DNA from: an uncultured Streptomyces sp.
GTDB taxonomy: Bacteria; Actinomycetota; Actinomycetes; Streptomycetales; Streptomycetaceae
Direction: 5' to 3'
Length of the DNA stretch: 31,011 bases
Assembly: GCA_946480485.1 (NCBI GenBank)
Contig: CAMLJW010000005.1
Span: 1 to 31,011, forward strand
The translations under genes and the position numbers were made by a program. Positions 16,496 to 24,933 of this stretch are shown here, in pieces. Each line of letters starts with the position of its first letter. Within the stretch, counting starts at the first letter, position 1. The notes beneath the pieces are model-generated. The model saw only the letters and a program-made list of their open reading frames with translations, did no database searches and was not told the DNA's origin.

Positions 16496-17152
16496 ATGGG
16501 TTCCGCGAAGAACACCGGCTCCCCCTCGCGCACAGCGCGAATAGAGGAGATGCGCCGCACGGAGAAGACCCGCGAGCGCCGCAACCGGATCCTCATGATC
16601 ACCGCGAGCGTGGTGATTGTCGGTGGTCTCGTCGCCGGCGGCGCCGTTCTGGTCAAGTCGCAGTTCGACGACAGCAGCCCGGCGAACAGCGCCTCGAAGA
16701 AGTTCGTCACGGGCAAGGACGGCGTGCGGACCTGGAGCGAAAAGCTGACCCAGCGGCACGTCAGCAGGGAAGTGAAGTACCCGATGAACCCCCCGGTCGG
16801 CGGTGATCACAACCAGGTGTGGATGAACTGCAACGGCGACGTCTACCCCAAGGCGATCAAGAACGTGAACGCCGTGCACTCCCTCGAGCACGGCGCGGTC
16901 TGGGTGACGTACAACAGCAAGGCCTCGGACGCGGACGTGAAGGCGCTCGCGGCGAAGGTCAAGAAGACCCCGTACTCGCTGATGAGCCCGGTCGACGACC
17001 AGAAGGATCCGATCATGCTCTCCGCGTGGGGCAAGCAGCGCACGGTGACGAGCGCGAGCGACCCGAACGTCAACAGGTTCTTCTCGGAGTTCGTGCAGGG
17101 CAAGCAGACGCCCGAACCGGGCGCCGCCTGCACCAACGGCCTCTCGCAGTGA
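16496..17152 (+). CDS. DUF3105 membrane-anchored protein
   Basis: The 218-residue protein has a basic N-terminus (RRTEKTRERRNR), one membrane helix at about 32-53, and an extracytoplasmic DUF3105 domain. In the domain NPPVGGDHNQVWMNCN (His105, Cys112) and HSLEHGAVWVTY (128-139) are the conserved histidine-rich blocks, suggestive of metal binding, though no function is established. TAAGGA precedes the ATG at normal distance. The DUF305 gene starts 15 bases after the stop, and this DUF3105-DUF305 order is common in Streptomyces, so the two proteins probably act together at the outer face of the membrane. Confidence 0.92.
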   Translation: MGSAKNTGSPSRTARIEEMRRTEKTRERRNRILMITASVVIVGGLVAGGAVLVKSQFDDSSPANSASKKFVTGKDGVRTWSEKLTQRHVSREVKYPMNPPVGGDHNQVWMNCNGDVYPKAIKNVNAVHSLEHGAVWVTYNSKASDADVKALAAKVKKTPYSLMSPVDDQKDPIMLSAWGKQRTVTSASDPNVNRFFSEFVQGKQTPEPGAACTNGLSQ

Positions 17153-17167
17153 GGAGGCTGTGACGCC

Positions 17168-17800
17168 GTGACGAAGACGAGGCACGTCGGCTGGATCGCC
17201 GGGGCCGCCACGGCCGTACTCGTGGCAGCCGGCGGGATCACGTACGCGGTCGCCGGCGGCGACGACTCCGGTATGAAGGCCCCGTCCGCGGACTCCGCGG
17301 ACGCGGGCTTCGCCCGCGACATGGCGGTCCACCACCAGCAGGCCGTCGAGATGTCGTACATCGTGCGCGACCGCACCAAGAACGAGGAGGTACGCCGCCT
17401 CGCGTACGACATCGCCCAGACGCAGGCCAACCAGCGCGGCATGCTGCTCGGCTGGCTGGACCTGTGGGAGCTGCCGAAGGTGTCGGCGGACCCGCCCATG
17501 ACCTGGATGGGCATGGGCGACATGGCGTCCGGTGAGGACGGCGCCCTGATGCCGGGGATGGCGACCGACGCCCAGATGAAGTCGCTGAACGAGGCGAGCG
17601 GCAAGGACGCCGAGATCCGCTATCTCCAGCTGATGTACGCCCATCACATGGGCGGCGTACACATGGCCGAGGGCTGCGTGAAGACATGCGAGGTCGGGGT
17701 GGAGCGCCGGCTCGCGCAGGGCATGGTCGCGGCCCAGCAGTCGGAGATGACGCTGATCACCGGCCTGCTCAGGGAGCGAGGGGCGAAGCCGCCGAGCTGA
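17168..17800 (+). CDS. DUF305 protein, ferritin-like, metal-binding candidate
   Basis: The product has 210 residues with an N-terminal membrane helix or signal (about 8-30). The DUF305 four-helix core carries paired motifs: MAVHHQQAVEM (His55, His56, Met62) and YAHHMGGVHMAEGC (His159, His160, His165, Met166). Methionine is frequent between them (MTWMGMGDM). The family is thought to bind metals such as copper, but a reaction has not been shown; that part is inference from residues. GTG 17168 follows GAGGAGG (17151-17157), which overlaps the previous stop, indicating translation as an operon with the DUF3105 gene. Confidence 0.92.
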   Translation: MTKTRHVGWIAGAATAVLVAAGGITYAVAGGDDSGMKAPSADSADAGFARDMAVHHQQAVEMSYIVRDRTKNEEVRRLAYDIAQTQANQRGMLLGWLDLWELPKVSADPPMTWMGMGDMASGEDGALMPGMATDAQMKSLNEASGKDAEIRYLQLMYAHHMGGVHMAEGCVKTCEVGVERRLAQGMVAAQQSEMTLITGLLRERGAKPPS

Positions 17801-17961
17801 GCGGCTCCCACAAGCCGGGCCTCGCGCGCGCCGAACACCTTGTGATTACGGTTCCTTGGGACCACCCCCAGGCGCGGCTCGCCGAGGGGCAGGCATGAGG
17901 CGCACAGGCACGGGGGGATGGGCGTGGGGCTTGCCACACCCCATCGCGTCGCTTTGACGAT

Positions 17962-17967
17962 TACACT
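17962..17967 (+). promoter_or_regulatory. -10 box of a probably leaderless nadE transcript
   Basis: TACACT ends six bases before the GTG start and there is no Shine-Dalgarno, so transcription probably begins at the start codon. Confidence 0.65.
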
Positions 17968-17973
17968 GGCCGC

Positions 17974-19728
17974 GTGCCTCGACTACGCCTCGCCCTGAAT
18001 CAGATCGACTCGACGGTCGGCGATCTCGCCGGGAACGCCGAGGCGATCGTCCGTTGGACTCGGCACTCGGCCGAGCAGGAAGCGCATCTGGTGGCGTTCC
18101 CGGAGATGGCGCTGACCGGGTATCCCGTCGAGGACCTGGCCCTGCGGCCGTCCTTCGTCGAGGCTTCCCGCGCGGCCCTGAAGGACCTGGCCGCGCGGCT
18201 CGCCGACGAGGGGTTCGGGGAGCTGCCGGTGATCGTCGGCTACCTCGACCGGTCGGAGGCCGCCCAGCCGAAGTACGGGCAGCCGGCCGGAGCGCCGCAG
18301 AACGCCGCCGCGGTACTGCACGGCGGCGAGGTGGTGCTCAGCTTCGCCAAGCACCATCTGCCGAACTACGGGGTCTTCGACGAGTTCCGGTACTTCGTGC
18401 CCGGCGACACCCTGCCGATCGTGCGGGTGCACGGCATCGACGTGGCCTTCGCCATCTGTGAGGACCTCTGGCAGGACGGCGGCCGGGTGCCGGCCACGCG
18501 AACCGCCGGCGCCGGACTGCTGCTCTCCGTCAACGCCTCCCCGTACGAGCGCGACAAGGACGACACCCGCCTGGAGCTCGTGCGCAAGCGGGCGCAGGAG
18601 GCCGGCTGCACGACCGCGTATCTCGCCATGATCGGCGGGCAGGACGAGCTCGTCTTCGACGGGGACTCGATCGTGGTCGACCGGGACGGCGACGTCGTCG
18701 CGCGGGCCCCGCAGTTCGCCGAGGGGTGTGTCGTCCTCGACCTCGATCTGCCGGCCGCTGCCGCCGAACCGCCGTCGGGTGTCGTGGACGACGGGCTGCG
18801 GATCGAGCACCTCGTCCTCTCCGGGGAGCCGCTGCCCGCGTACGAGCCGGAGCTTTCCGGGGGGTACGCGGAGCGGCTCGACGACGACGAGGAGGTGTAC
18901 TCGGCGCTCGTGGTGGGGCTGCGGGCGTACGCGGCGAAGAACGGTTTCCGCTCGGTGCTGATAGGGCTCTCGGGCGGCATCGACTCCGCCCTCGTCGCCG
19001 CGATAGCGTGCGACGCGCTCGGGGCACAGAACGTGTACGGAGTCTCGATGCCCTCCCAGTACTCCTCGGACCACTCCAAGGGGGACGCGGCCGAGTTGGC
19101 TCGGCGTACGGGGCTCAACTTCCGGACCGTACCGATCGAGCCGATGTTCGACGCGTACATGGGGTCGTTGGGACTCACCGGTCTCGCCGAGGAGAACCTC
19201 CAGTCGCGGCTGCGCGGCACGGCGCTGATGGCGATCTCCAACCAGGAGGGGCACATCGTGCTGGCGCCGGGGAACAAGTCCGAGCTGGCTGTGGGGTACG
19301 CGACGCTCTACGGGGACTCGGTGGGGGCGTACGGGCCCATCAAGGACGTGTACAAGACATCGGTCTTCCGGCTCGCCGAGTGGCGGAACCGGGCGGCTGC
19401 CGAGCGTGGGCAGACCCCGCCCATCCCCGAGAACTCCATCACCAAGCCGCCCAGCGCCGAGCTGCGCCCGGACCAGGTCGACACCGACTCACTGCCGGAC
19501 TACGGCGTTCTGGACGCGATCCTGGAGCTCTACGTCGACCGTGACGCGGGCGCCGACGCGATCGTCGCCGCCGGGTTCGATCACGGCCTGGTCACGAAGA
19601 CGCTCCGCATGGTGGACACGGCGGAGTACAAGCGGCGGCAGTACCCACCGGGCACCAAGATCTCGCGCAAGGGCTTCGGCAAGGACCGCCGGCTGCCGAT
19701 CACGAACCGCTGGCGCGAGAACGTCTGA
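17974..19728 (+). CDS. nadE: Glutamine-dependent NAD+ synthetase
   Basis: This 584-residue enzyme completes NAD biosynthesis: it amidates nicotinate adenine dinucleotide using ATP and ammonia released from glutamine. The N-terminal nitrilase-type amidase has the catalytic triad Glu44 (FPEMALTGYP), Lys126 (FAKHHLPNYG) and Cys162 (AICEDLW). The C-terminal synthetase has the P-loop LSGGIDSALVA at 332-342, then the ATP- and substrate-binding blocks GVSMPSQYSS and GNKSELAVGYATLYGD. Length fits the two-domain form. The start is GTG with a -10 box six bases upstream. A 170-base gap separates it from the DUF305 gene, so it is transcribed alone. It links to the glutamine genes of the window only as a glutamine user. 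Confidence 0.97.
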   Translation: MPRLRLALNQIDSTVGDLAGNAEAIVRWTRHSAEQEAHLVAFPEMALTGYPVEDLALRPSFVEASRAALKDLAARLADEGFGELPVIVGYLDRSEAAQPKYGQPAGAPQNAAAVLHGGEVVLSFAKHHLPNYGVFDEFRYFVPGDTLPIVRVHGIDVAFAICEDLWQDGGRVPATRTAGAGLLLSVNASPYERDKDDTRLELVRKRAQEAGCTTAYLAMIGGQDELVFDGDSIVVDRDGDVVARAPQFAEGCVVLDLDLPAAAAEPPSGVVDDGLRIEHLVLSGEPLPAYEPELSGGYAERLDDDEEVYSALVVGLRAYAAKNGFRSVLIGLSGGIDSALVAAIACDALGAQNVYGVSMPSQYSSDHSKGDAAELARRTGLNFRTVPIEPMFDAYMGSLGLTGLAEENLQSRLRGTALMAISNQEGHIVLAPGNKSELAVGYATLYGDSVGAYGPIKDVYKTSVFRLAEWRNRAAAERGQTPPIPENSITKPPSAELRPDQVDTDSLPDYGVLDAILELYVDRDAGADAIVAAGFDHGLVTKTLRMVDTAEYKRRQYPPGTKISRKGFGKDRRLPITNRWRENV

Positions 19729-19890
19729 CCAGTCCGGCGATGGGGCGCCCGGCGTGGACCGTCACGCGGCGCCGGTCCATGCCGTACACGACGGCCGCGC
19801 CCCCGGAGCCCCAGCACCGCGAGCCCCGCGCCCGCGGCCGCCGGCGCCATGCCGGGCATCGCGGTGCAGGCGGGAAACTCCGGACAGGCC

Positions 19891-20910
19891 CTACATCTTC
19901 ACGCGGGCGGCGATCGGGAGATGGTCGCTGCCCGTCTCCGGCAGGGTCCACGAGGTGACCGGGGCGACGCCCTTCACCAGGATCTGGTCGATCCGCGCCA
20001 TCGGGAACGAGGCCGGCCAGCTGAAGCCGAACCCACTGCCCGCCGCGCCCTGGGTGGAGCGCATCTGCGCGGTCACGGCATGGAGCGCGCGGTCGTTCAT
20101 CGTGCCGTTCAGGTCGCCGAGGAGGATGACCCGCTTCAGCTTCTCGTCGGCGATGGCCGCGCCGAGCGCGTTGGCGCTCTTGTCGCGCTGTCGCGCGGTG
20201 AAGCCGGCCTCGATCTTCACCCGCACCGAGGGCAGGTGGGCGACGTACACCGCGATCCGCCCGTCCGGCGCGTCGACCGTCGCCCGCACCGCGCGCGTCC
20301 AGCCCAGCTCGATGTCGACGTCCTTGACATCGGTCAGCGGGTACTTGCTCCACAGGCCGACGGTGCCCTGCACCGAGTGGTACGCGTACGTCGCCTTCAG
20401 CGCCTCCTCGTACACCGGGACCGCCACCTCCGTCAGCTCCTCCAGGGCCACCACGTCGGCGCCGGACGCGGCCACGGCGCGGGCGGTGCCGGACGGGTTC
20501 GCGTTGTCCGCGTTGACGTTGTGCGTCGCGACGGTGAGGTCGCCGCCGCTCCCGGTCTTGTCGCCGAGCGACCCGCCGAAGAGGTTGAGCCAGACGATCG
20601 CGGGCAGCAGCACGGCGATCAGGGCTGTCGCGGACCTGCGGACCAGCGCGAGCACGAGCAGCACCGGGATGAAGACGCCCAGCCAGGGCAGGAAGGTCTC
20701 GGTGAGGCTGCCGAGGTTGCCGAGGGTGTTCGGGACCTGCGCGTGCAGCAGCATCACGAGAGCGAGGAGGATGGCGAACACGGCGAGGACAATGCCACGG
20801 CGCCAGATACGGCGATCGATGCGTACGGAGTCGACCAGGCGCCGAAGCCTGGACCCTCTGCAGTCGGACCCCCCGCCGCCATCCGTCTCCGTCATATACG
20901 CCTGCGCCAT
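19891..20910 (-). CDS. Membrane-anchored endonuclease/exonuclease/phosphatase family protein
   Basis: Three membrane helices (about 38-57, 68-88, 92-113) precede an EEP domain in this 339-residue protein. The domain shows THNVNADN, ADVVALEELTE (metal-ligand Glu), VYVAHLPS, VILLGDLNGTMNDRAL (catalytic Asp/Asn) and a final GSDHLPIAARV. The arrangement matches actinobacterial membrane proteins in which the hydrolase domain faces outside; the substrate is unknown. ATG 20910 is preceded by GAGG; ATG 20895 is a possible alternative. It is convergent with nadE. It is a separate family branch from the secreted EEP at 12915-13898, sharing only the general fold motifs. Confidence 0.88.
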   Translation of the reverse strand: MAQAYMTETDGGGGSDCRGSRLRRLVDSVRIDRRIWRRGIVLAVFAILLALVMLLHAQVPNTLGNLGSLTETFLPWLGVFIPVLLVLALVRRSATALIAVLLPAIVWLNLFGGSLGDKTGSGGDLTVATHNVNADNANPSGTARAVAASGADVVALEELTEVAVPVYEEALKATYAYHSVQGTVGLWSKYPLTDVKDVDIELGWTRAVRATVDAPDGRIAVYVAHLPSVRVKIEAGFTARQRDKSANALGAAIADEKLKRVILLGDLNGTMNDRALHAVTAQMRSTQGAAGSGFGFSWPASFPMARIDQILVKGVAPVTSWTLPETGSDHLPIAARVKM

Positions 20911-21212
20911 ACCGTCGCCTCACAACATGCCGTACAACCATTCCCGCGCCTATGACCCTAGGGGATGATCGCGTTCGTTCTCGCCGTCCCACGACGGCCG
21001 TACTCTCACCAGGACGTACGGGCCGGCGCAGCGAGTTCCGGTTACGGGCCCGGACAGGGGCTCTGTGACGATACGCGCACATCCCCTCAGGAGGCCTTGG
21101 ATGCCGGAGGAGTTGATGCCTCCACGGAGTTGATGGGTACACAGGAGCCGGTGGAGACACGGGAGTTGACCGGTCCGCGGAGCCGACACCCCGACGAGGA
21201 GCCGGGCCCACC
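20911..21212. other. Intergenic region with a short ORF behind a strong ribosome site
   Basis: No substantial gene is supported. On the plus strand AGGAGG (21089-21094) stands six bases before an ATG (21101) that opens a 10-codon peptide, MPEELMPPRS, stopping at 21131-21133. The stop overlaps another ATG as TGATG. It could be a leader peptide or the start of a lost gene. Confidence 0.4.
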
Positions 21213-21836
21213 TCACGACTCGGCGGGTCGCAGTCCCTCGAGGATCGTGTCGACGATCACTTCGGCGAGGTCGTCGGGAAGGCTGGCGTCGGGGCGCAGC
21301 GCGGTCCGTACGAGCATGGGCCCGGCGAAAAGGTCGGCGATCAGCTCGAGGTCGACGTCGGCGCGGATCTCCCCGTTCTCCTGCCCGCGGCGCAGCACCT
21401 CGGCGGTGAGCCGGCGCCGTGGCTCGACCACGTTCATGTGGTACGCCTTCCACAGTTTGGGGCTGCTCTTCATCTGAGCCAGCACGTTGTGCGCCATCGC
21501 CGACGTGCGGCTCGCCAGGCCGCGCCTGCGCAGCGACTCGAGCAGGGCGATCAGGTCATCGCGCGTGGAGGTGCCCGGCAGCCCGGGGTCGCGGGGTTCG
21601 GCGGCGCGCATGACGTCGCAGAAGAGCTCCTCGCGGCCACTCCAGCGGCGGTAGATGGTGGCCTTGCCCACACCGGCGGTGCGGGCGACCCGCTCTATGG
21701 AGATCTCCGCGAGCGGAACGCCGTCCTCCAGGAGTTCCATGACGCCCTCGATGATGGAACGCTCCACGCTCTCGCTGCGCGGCCGCCCCCTGACAGGCCC
21801 GCGCCCGGCCTCCTGCTCAGCGATGTCCACGTCCAC
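21213..21836 (-). CDS. TetR-family transcriptional repressor
   Basis: This 207-residue regulator has an N-terminal helix-turn-helix (ISIERVARTAGVGKATIYRRW, about 44-64) typical of TetR, and a helical ligand-binding C-terminal domain (LIALLESLRRRG, then LELIADLFAGPMLVRTAL) of the TetR_C type. GTG 21836 follows GGAG. It lies 42 bases downstream of the MFS gene on the same strand, so the two form an operon. The palindrome before the MFS gene (23494-23515) is the likely operator: the repressor would control pump and itself, and release when a drug or metabolite binds. Confidence 0.92.
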   Translation of the reverse strand: MDVDIAEQEAGRGPVRGRPRSESVERSIIEGVMELLEDGVPLAEISIERVARTAGVGKATIYRRWSGREELFCDVMRAAEPRDPGLPGTSTRDDLIALLESLRRRGLASRTSAMAHNVLAQMKSSPKLWKAYHMNVVEPRRRLTAEVLRRGQENGEIRADVDLELIADLFAGPMLVRTALRPDASLPDDLAEVIVDTILEGLRPAES

Positions 21837-21878
21837 GCCAACTCCGTTCGTTCACCGCCCTATACGGACCCGATCCTC

Positions 21879-23471
21879 TCAGCGCTCGGCGCTCACCAGC
21901 TCTGTCCCCTTGCCCTGCCGGCCCTGCGGGGTCGGGTTTCGGCCGGGCAGGAACAGCGCCACGACCACGGCACCGACGACGGCGACCACCGCTCCGCACA
22001 GGGCCGTGACATGCATGGCGTGCAGGAAGGCGTCGTTCGCCGGATCGACGAGGGCCCTGCCCTGGGGCCCGAGTTTCGCGGCGGCGGCGAGCGTGGCCTC
22101 GATGGATTCGCCCGCGGTGTGCCTGAGGCCGGCGGGCACCGGGGCGAGCTTGTCCTCGATGCCCGAGCGGTATGCCGCGGAGAGGACCGAGCCGAGTACG
22201 GCGATGCCCAGCGCGCCGCCGACCTGGCGGAAGGTGTTACTGAGCGCGGAGGCGGAACCGGCCTTCTCACGGGGCAGGGCCTGCATGATCACCACGCTGG
22301 TGGGGGTCATGACGTGCGCCATCCCGAGGCCCATCAGGAAGAAGATGACTTCCAGGATCCCGATCGGGGTATCCGCCTCGAGTGTGGCGAAAGCGGCCAG
22401 CGTCGCAGCGAGGGTGAGCATGCCCGCGGTGGTCGTGGCCTTGTTGCCGAAGCGGTCGACGGCCAGCCGGGCCCGCGGCGCGAAGATGAGCTGCGCGGCG
22501 GCCAGCGGCAGCATCAGCAGGCCGGTCTGCAAAGGCGTGTAGCCGCGCACCGTCTGTGTGTAGAAGACGGCGAAGAAGGTCACGCCCATCAGGGCGAAGA
22601 AGACCAGCGCGATGGCGCCCATCGCCGCCGAGAAGACCCGGTTCCTGAAGTACGTGACGTCTATGGACGGGTGGTCGCTGCGCTTCTCGTACCAGACGAA
22701 GCCGACGAGTACGGCGAGTCCGGCTCCCATGGTCGCCAGCACCGTGGCGTCGGTGAAGTCGGCGAGCTGGCCGCCCTTGATGATGCCGTACACGAGCAGC
22801 ACGAGCCCGACGACGGACAGCACCACTCCCACCGGGTCGATCCGGCCGGGCCTGGGATCGCGGGAGTCCGGAACCAGCACCGTCATCAACGCGACCGCGA
22901 TGATCACGATCGGCACGTTGACGAGGAAGACGGACCCCCACCAGAAGTGATCGAGAAGCGCCCCTCCCGTGATGGGCCCTATGGCGATGGCGAGCCCGAC
23001 GCCGCCCGCCCAGACACCGATGGCCTTCGGCTGCTCGTCCCGGTCGAAGACGTTCATGAGGACCGCGAGGGTGGCGGGCATCACGAAGGCGGCACCGAGG
23101 CCCATCAGGGCTCGGAACACGATGAGCTGCTCCGGTGAGCCGGAGAAGGCGGCGAGCGCCGAGCCGGCCCCGAACACCGCGAGCCCGCCGAGCAGCACCT
23201 TCTTGCGCCCGAGACGGTCGCCGAGCAGACCTGCCGTGAACAGCAGCCCTGCGAAGACGAGCGTGTAGGCGTTGATGGCCCACTCGAGCTCACTCTGCGT
23301 GGCTCCCAGGCCGTTCGGAGCCGGAGTCGAGATCGTCTTGATCGCAACGTTCAGGATCGAGTTGTCGAGCACCACGATCAACAGGCTCAGCATCAGTACG
23401 CCGAGGATCAACCAGCGACGCCGGTGCACGGCTTCCGGGATACGGGAGTCAGGAGCGGCCGGAGTAGTCAT
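21879..23471 (-). CDS. MFS drug-efflux transporter, DHA2 (14-helix, EmrB/QacA) family
   Basis: The 530-residue product begins with a cytoplasmic tail and a first helix [17 protein letters not shown] followed by [11 protein letters not shown], the DHA2 signature at the end of helix 1. [16 protein letters not shown] is MFS motif A between helices 2 and 3. About 14 membrane helices can be counted, as expected for proton-driven multidrug export. ATG 23471 (MTTPAAPDS) is preferred to a longer start because a -10-like TAGGCT ends seven bases upstream and the operator lies behind it. Together with the TetR gene it forms an inducible efflux unit; the substrate is unknown. Confidence 0.94.
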   Translation of the reverse strand: MTTPAAPDSRIPEAVHRRRWLILGVLMLSLLIVVLDNSILNVAIKTISTPAPNGLGATQSELEWAINAYTLVFAGLLFTAGLLGDRLGRKKVLLGGLAVFGAGSALAAFSGSPEQLIVFRALMGLGAAFVMPATLAVLMNVFDRDEQPKAIGVWAGGVGLAIAIGPITGGALLDHFWWGSVFLVNVPIVIIAVALMTVLVPDSRDPRPGRIDPVGVVLSVVGLVLLVYGIIKGGQLADFTDATVLATMGAGLAVLVGFVWYEKRSDHPSIDVTYFRNRVFSAAMGAIALVFFALMGVTFFAVFYTQTVRGYTPLQTGLLMLPLAAAQLIFAPRARLAVDRFGNKATTTAGMLTLAATLAAFATLEADTPIGILEVIFFLMGLGMAHVMTPTSVVIMQALPREKAGSASALSNTFRQVGGALGIAVLGSVLSAAYRSGIEDKLAPVPAGLRHTAGESIEATLAAAAKLGPQGRALVDPANDAFLHAMHVTALCGAVVAVVGAVVVALFLPGRNPTPQGRQGKGTELVSAER

Positions 23472-23478
23472 AGGCCCG

Positions 23479-23484
23479 AGCCTA
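23479..23484 (-). promoter_or_regulatory. -10 box of the MFS/TetR operon
   Basis: On the minus strand TAGGCT ends seven bases before the ATG at 23471, with no Shine-Dalgarno between, pointing to a leaderless transcript. Confidence 0.5.
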
Positions 23485-23493
23485 GACCACATA

Positions 23494-23515
23494 ACGATAC
23501 GAGACGGTATCGTAT
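23494..23515. promoter_or_regulatory. TetR-type operator palindrome before the MFS gene
   Basis: ACGATAC (23494-23500) and GTATCGT (23507-23513) form a perfect 7-bp inverted repeat around GAGACG. A second overlapping pair, ATACGA (23497-23502) and TCGTAT (23510-23515), is also perfect. It covers the expected -35 region of the MFS promoter. Confidence 0.8.
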
Positions 23516-23592
23516 TGAAATACTTTACCGAGACCTTACGCGGCGGGGCGGGAGTCGTGGTGTGAGGCCGTGGCGGGACCCCCTAGCCGTTC

Positions 23593-23611
23593 GGTGGCAC
23601 GAGGTGCCACC
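23593..23611. repeat. Small hairpin upstream of panB
   Basis: GGTGGCAC and GTGCCACC pair perfectly around GAG, 60 bases before the panB start. It could be part of the panB leader. Confidence 0.5.
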
Positions 23612-23670
23612 ATGGGAGTGGTCCGGGGACGCCGTCAGGGCGCCTCGAGATGACAGAAGGAGCCGTTGCG

Positions 23671-24534
23671 ATGACGCAGCTCTCGGCTGCCCACAAGACC
23701 CTCGACAGCGGTAGGGCGCTGTACGGCGGGAAGGGCACCCGTCGCATCACTGTCCGCGACATCACCGCCGCCAGGGAACGCGGCGAGAAGTGGCCCATGC
23801 TCACCGCGTACGACGCGATGACCGCGTCCGTCTTCGACGAGGCCGGGATCCCGGTCATGCTCGTCGGCGACTCGGCGGGCAACTGCCACCTGGGGTACGA
23901 GACGACGGTGCCCGTCACGCTCGACGAAATGACCATGCTGTCGGCCGCGGTCGTACGCGGTACGCGGCGTGCCCTGATCGTCGGTGACCTGCCCTTCGGG
24001 TCGTACCAGGAGGGGCCGGTCCAGGCCCTGCGCTCGGCCACCCGCCTCGTGAAGGAGGCGGGCGTGGGGGCCGTCAAGCTGGAGGGCGGCGAACGTTCGC
24101 ACCGACAGATCGAGTTGCTGGTCGAGTCCGGCATCCCGGTCATGGCCCATGTCGGCCCGACCCCGCAGTCCGTGAACTCCATGGGCTACCGCGTCCAGGG
24201 CCGCGGCGAGGAGGCCGCCCAGCAGCTCCTCCGTGACGCCAAGGCCGTGCAGGACGCCGGGGCGTTCGCGGTCGTCCTCGAACTCGTGCCGGCCGAGCTC
24301 GCCGCGGAGGTCACGCGTGTCCTCCACATCCCGACGGTCGGCATCGGGGCCGGGCCCGACACCGATGCGCAGGTCCTCGTCTGGACGGACATGCTCGGGC
24401 TGACGGGTGGGAAAACGCCGCGGTTCGTCAAGCAGTACGCGGACCTCCGGTCGGTCATGGGGTCTGCCGCCAAGGCGTTTGCCGAGGACGTCGTCGGCGG
24501 AACGTTCCCCCAGGAGGAGCACTCCGTCCACTGA
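23671..24534 (+). CDS. panB: 3-methyl-2-oxobutanoate hydroxymethyltransferase
   Basis: PanB (287 residues) transfers a hydroxymethyl group from methylene-tetrahydrofolate to 2-oxoisovalerate, giving ketopantoate, the first committed step to pantothenate and coenzyme A. Family blocks are KWPMLTAYDAMTASVFDEAG, VMLVGDSAGN (magnesium-binding Asp), LPFGSYQ, AVKLEGG, PVMAHVGPTPQ and HIPTVGIGAGPDTDAQVLV. GAAGGAG (23656-23662) is spaced correctly for ATG 23671; the ATG at 23650 lacks a site. The N-terminal 20 residues exceed E. coli PanB, as usual in actinobacteria. It is monocistronic with its own terminator. Confidence 0.97.
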   Translation: MTQLSAAHKTLDSGRALYGGKGTRRITVRDITAARERGEKWPMLTAYDAMTASVFDEAGIPVMLVGDSAGNCHLGYETTVPVTLDEMTMLSAAVVRGTRRALIVGDLPFGSYQEGPVQALRSATRLVKEAGVGAVKLEGGERSHRQIELLVESGIPVMAHVGPTPQSVNSMGYRVQGRGEEAAQQLLRDAKAVQDAGAFAVVLELVPAELAAEVTRVLHIPTVGIGAGPDTDAQVLVWTDMLGLTGGKTPRFVKQYADLRSVMGSAAKAFAEDVVGGTFPQEEHSVH

Positions 24535-24551
24535 GCCATCCCGGCACCACC

Positions 24552-24592
24552 GACAGCCCGCCGATCTTCCCCCGTCGGCGGGCTGTCCCTCT
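24552..24592 (+). terminator. Terminator of panB
   Basis: A 13-bp perfect stem (24552-24564 with 24575-24587) has a 10-base loop and is followed by CCTCTTG. Confidence 0.85.
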
Positions 24593-24933
24593 TGTGCGGC
24601 CGCCCTCACGCGACGGAGCCGCACAGTCCACAGCCCCGCGCCCCGGGGTGGGGCGCGCCCCACCCGCCCGCCGTCGCCCGTCCATGGGAGGGGCCGTGTG
24701 CCGGCACGTCATCGCCCGTCGCTTACGGCTCCGCCCGGGAAACCCTGCCCCTCGATTCCCTTGACGCTCCGACCGGGACGGGGCGGCGCCGCCGCCGGGA
24801 CGGGGCGGCGGCCCGCCGCCACACCTTCTCCGGAACTCACAGCCGACCGCGAGACCTTTCTGGCCACGCCCAGGTACTGTCGGGCACGCCCCTCGCATGA
24901 ACCTCGTCGCACGTACTCCAGGGAGCCCCCCGA
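24593..24933. other. GC-rich intergenic region before the M50 protease gene
   Basis: No gene is supported. It contains a perfect 20-bp palindrome, gggtggggcgcgccccaccc (24646-24665), and two direct copies of ccgggacggggcggcg near 24772 and 24797. Confidence 0.5.

Noticed and set aside
20950..21453. Minus-strand ORF between the membrane EEP gene and TetR
   Set aside because: It overlaps TetR out of frame and shows no family motif.
22267..23283. 338-codon minus-strand frame inside the MFS gene
   Set aside because: It is a frame-shifted shadow of the transporter, full of arginine and lacking membrane helices.
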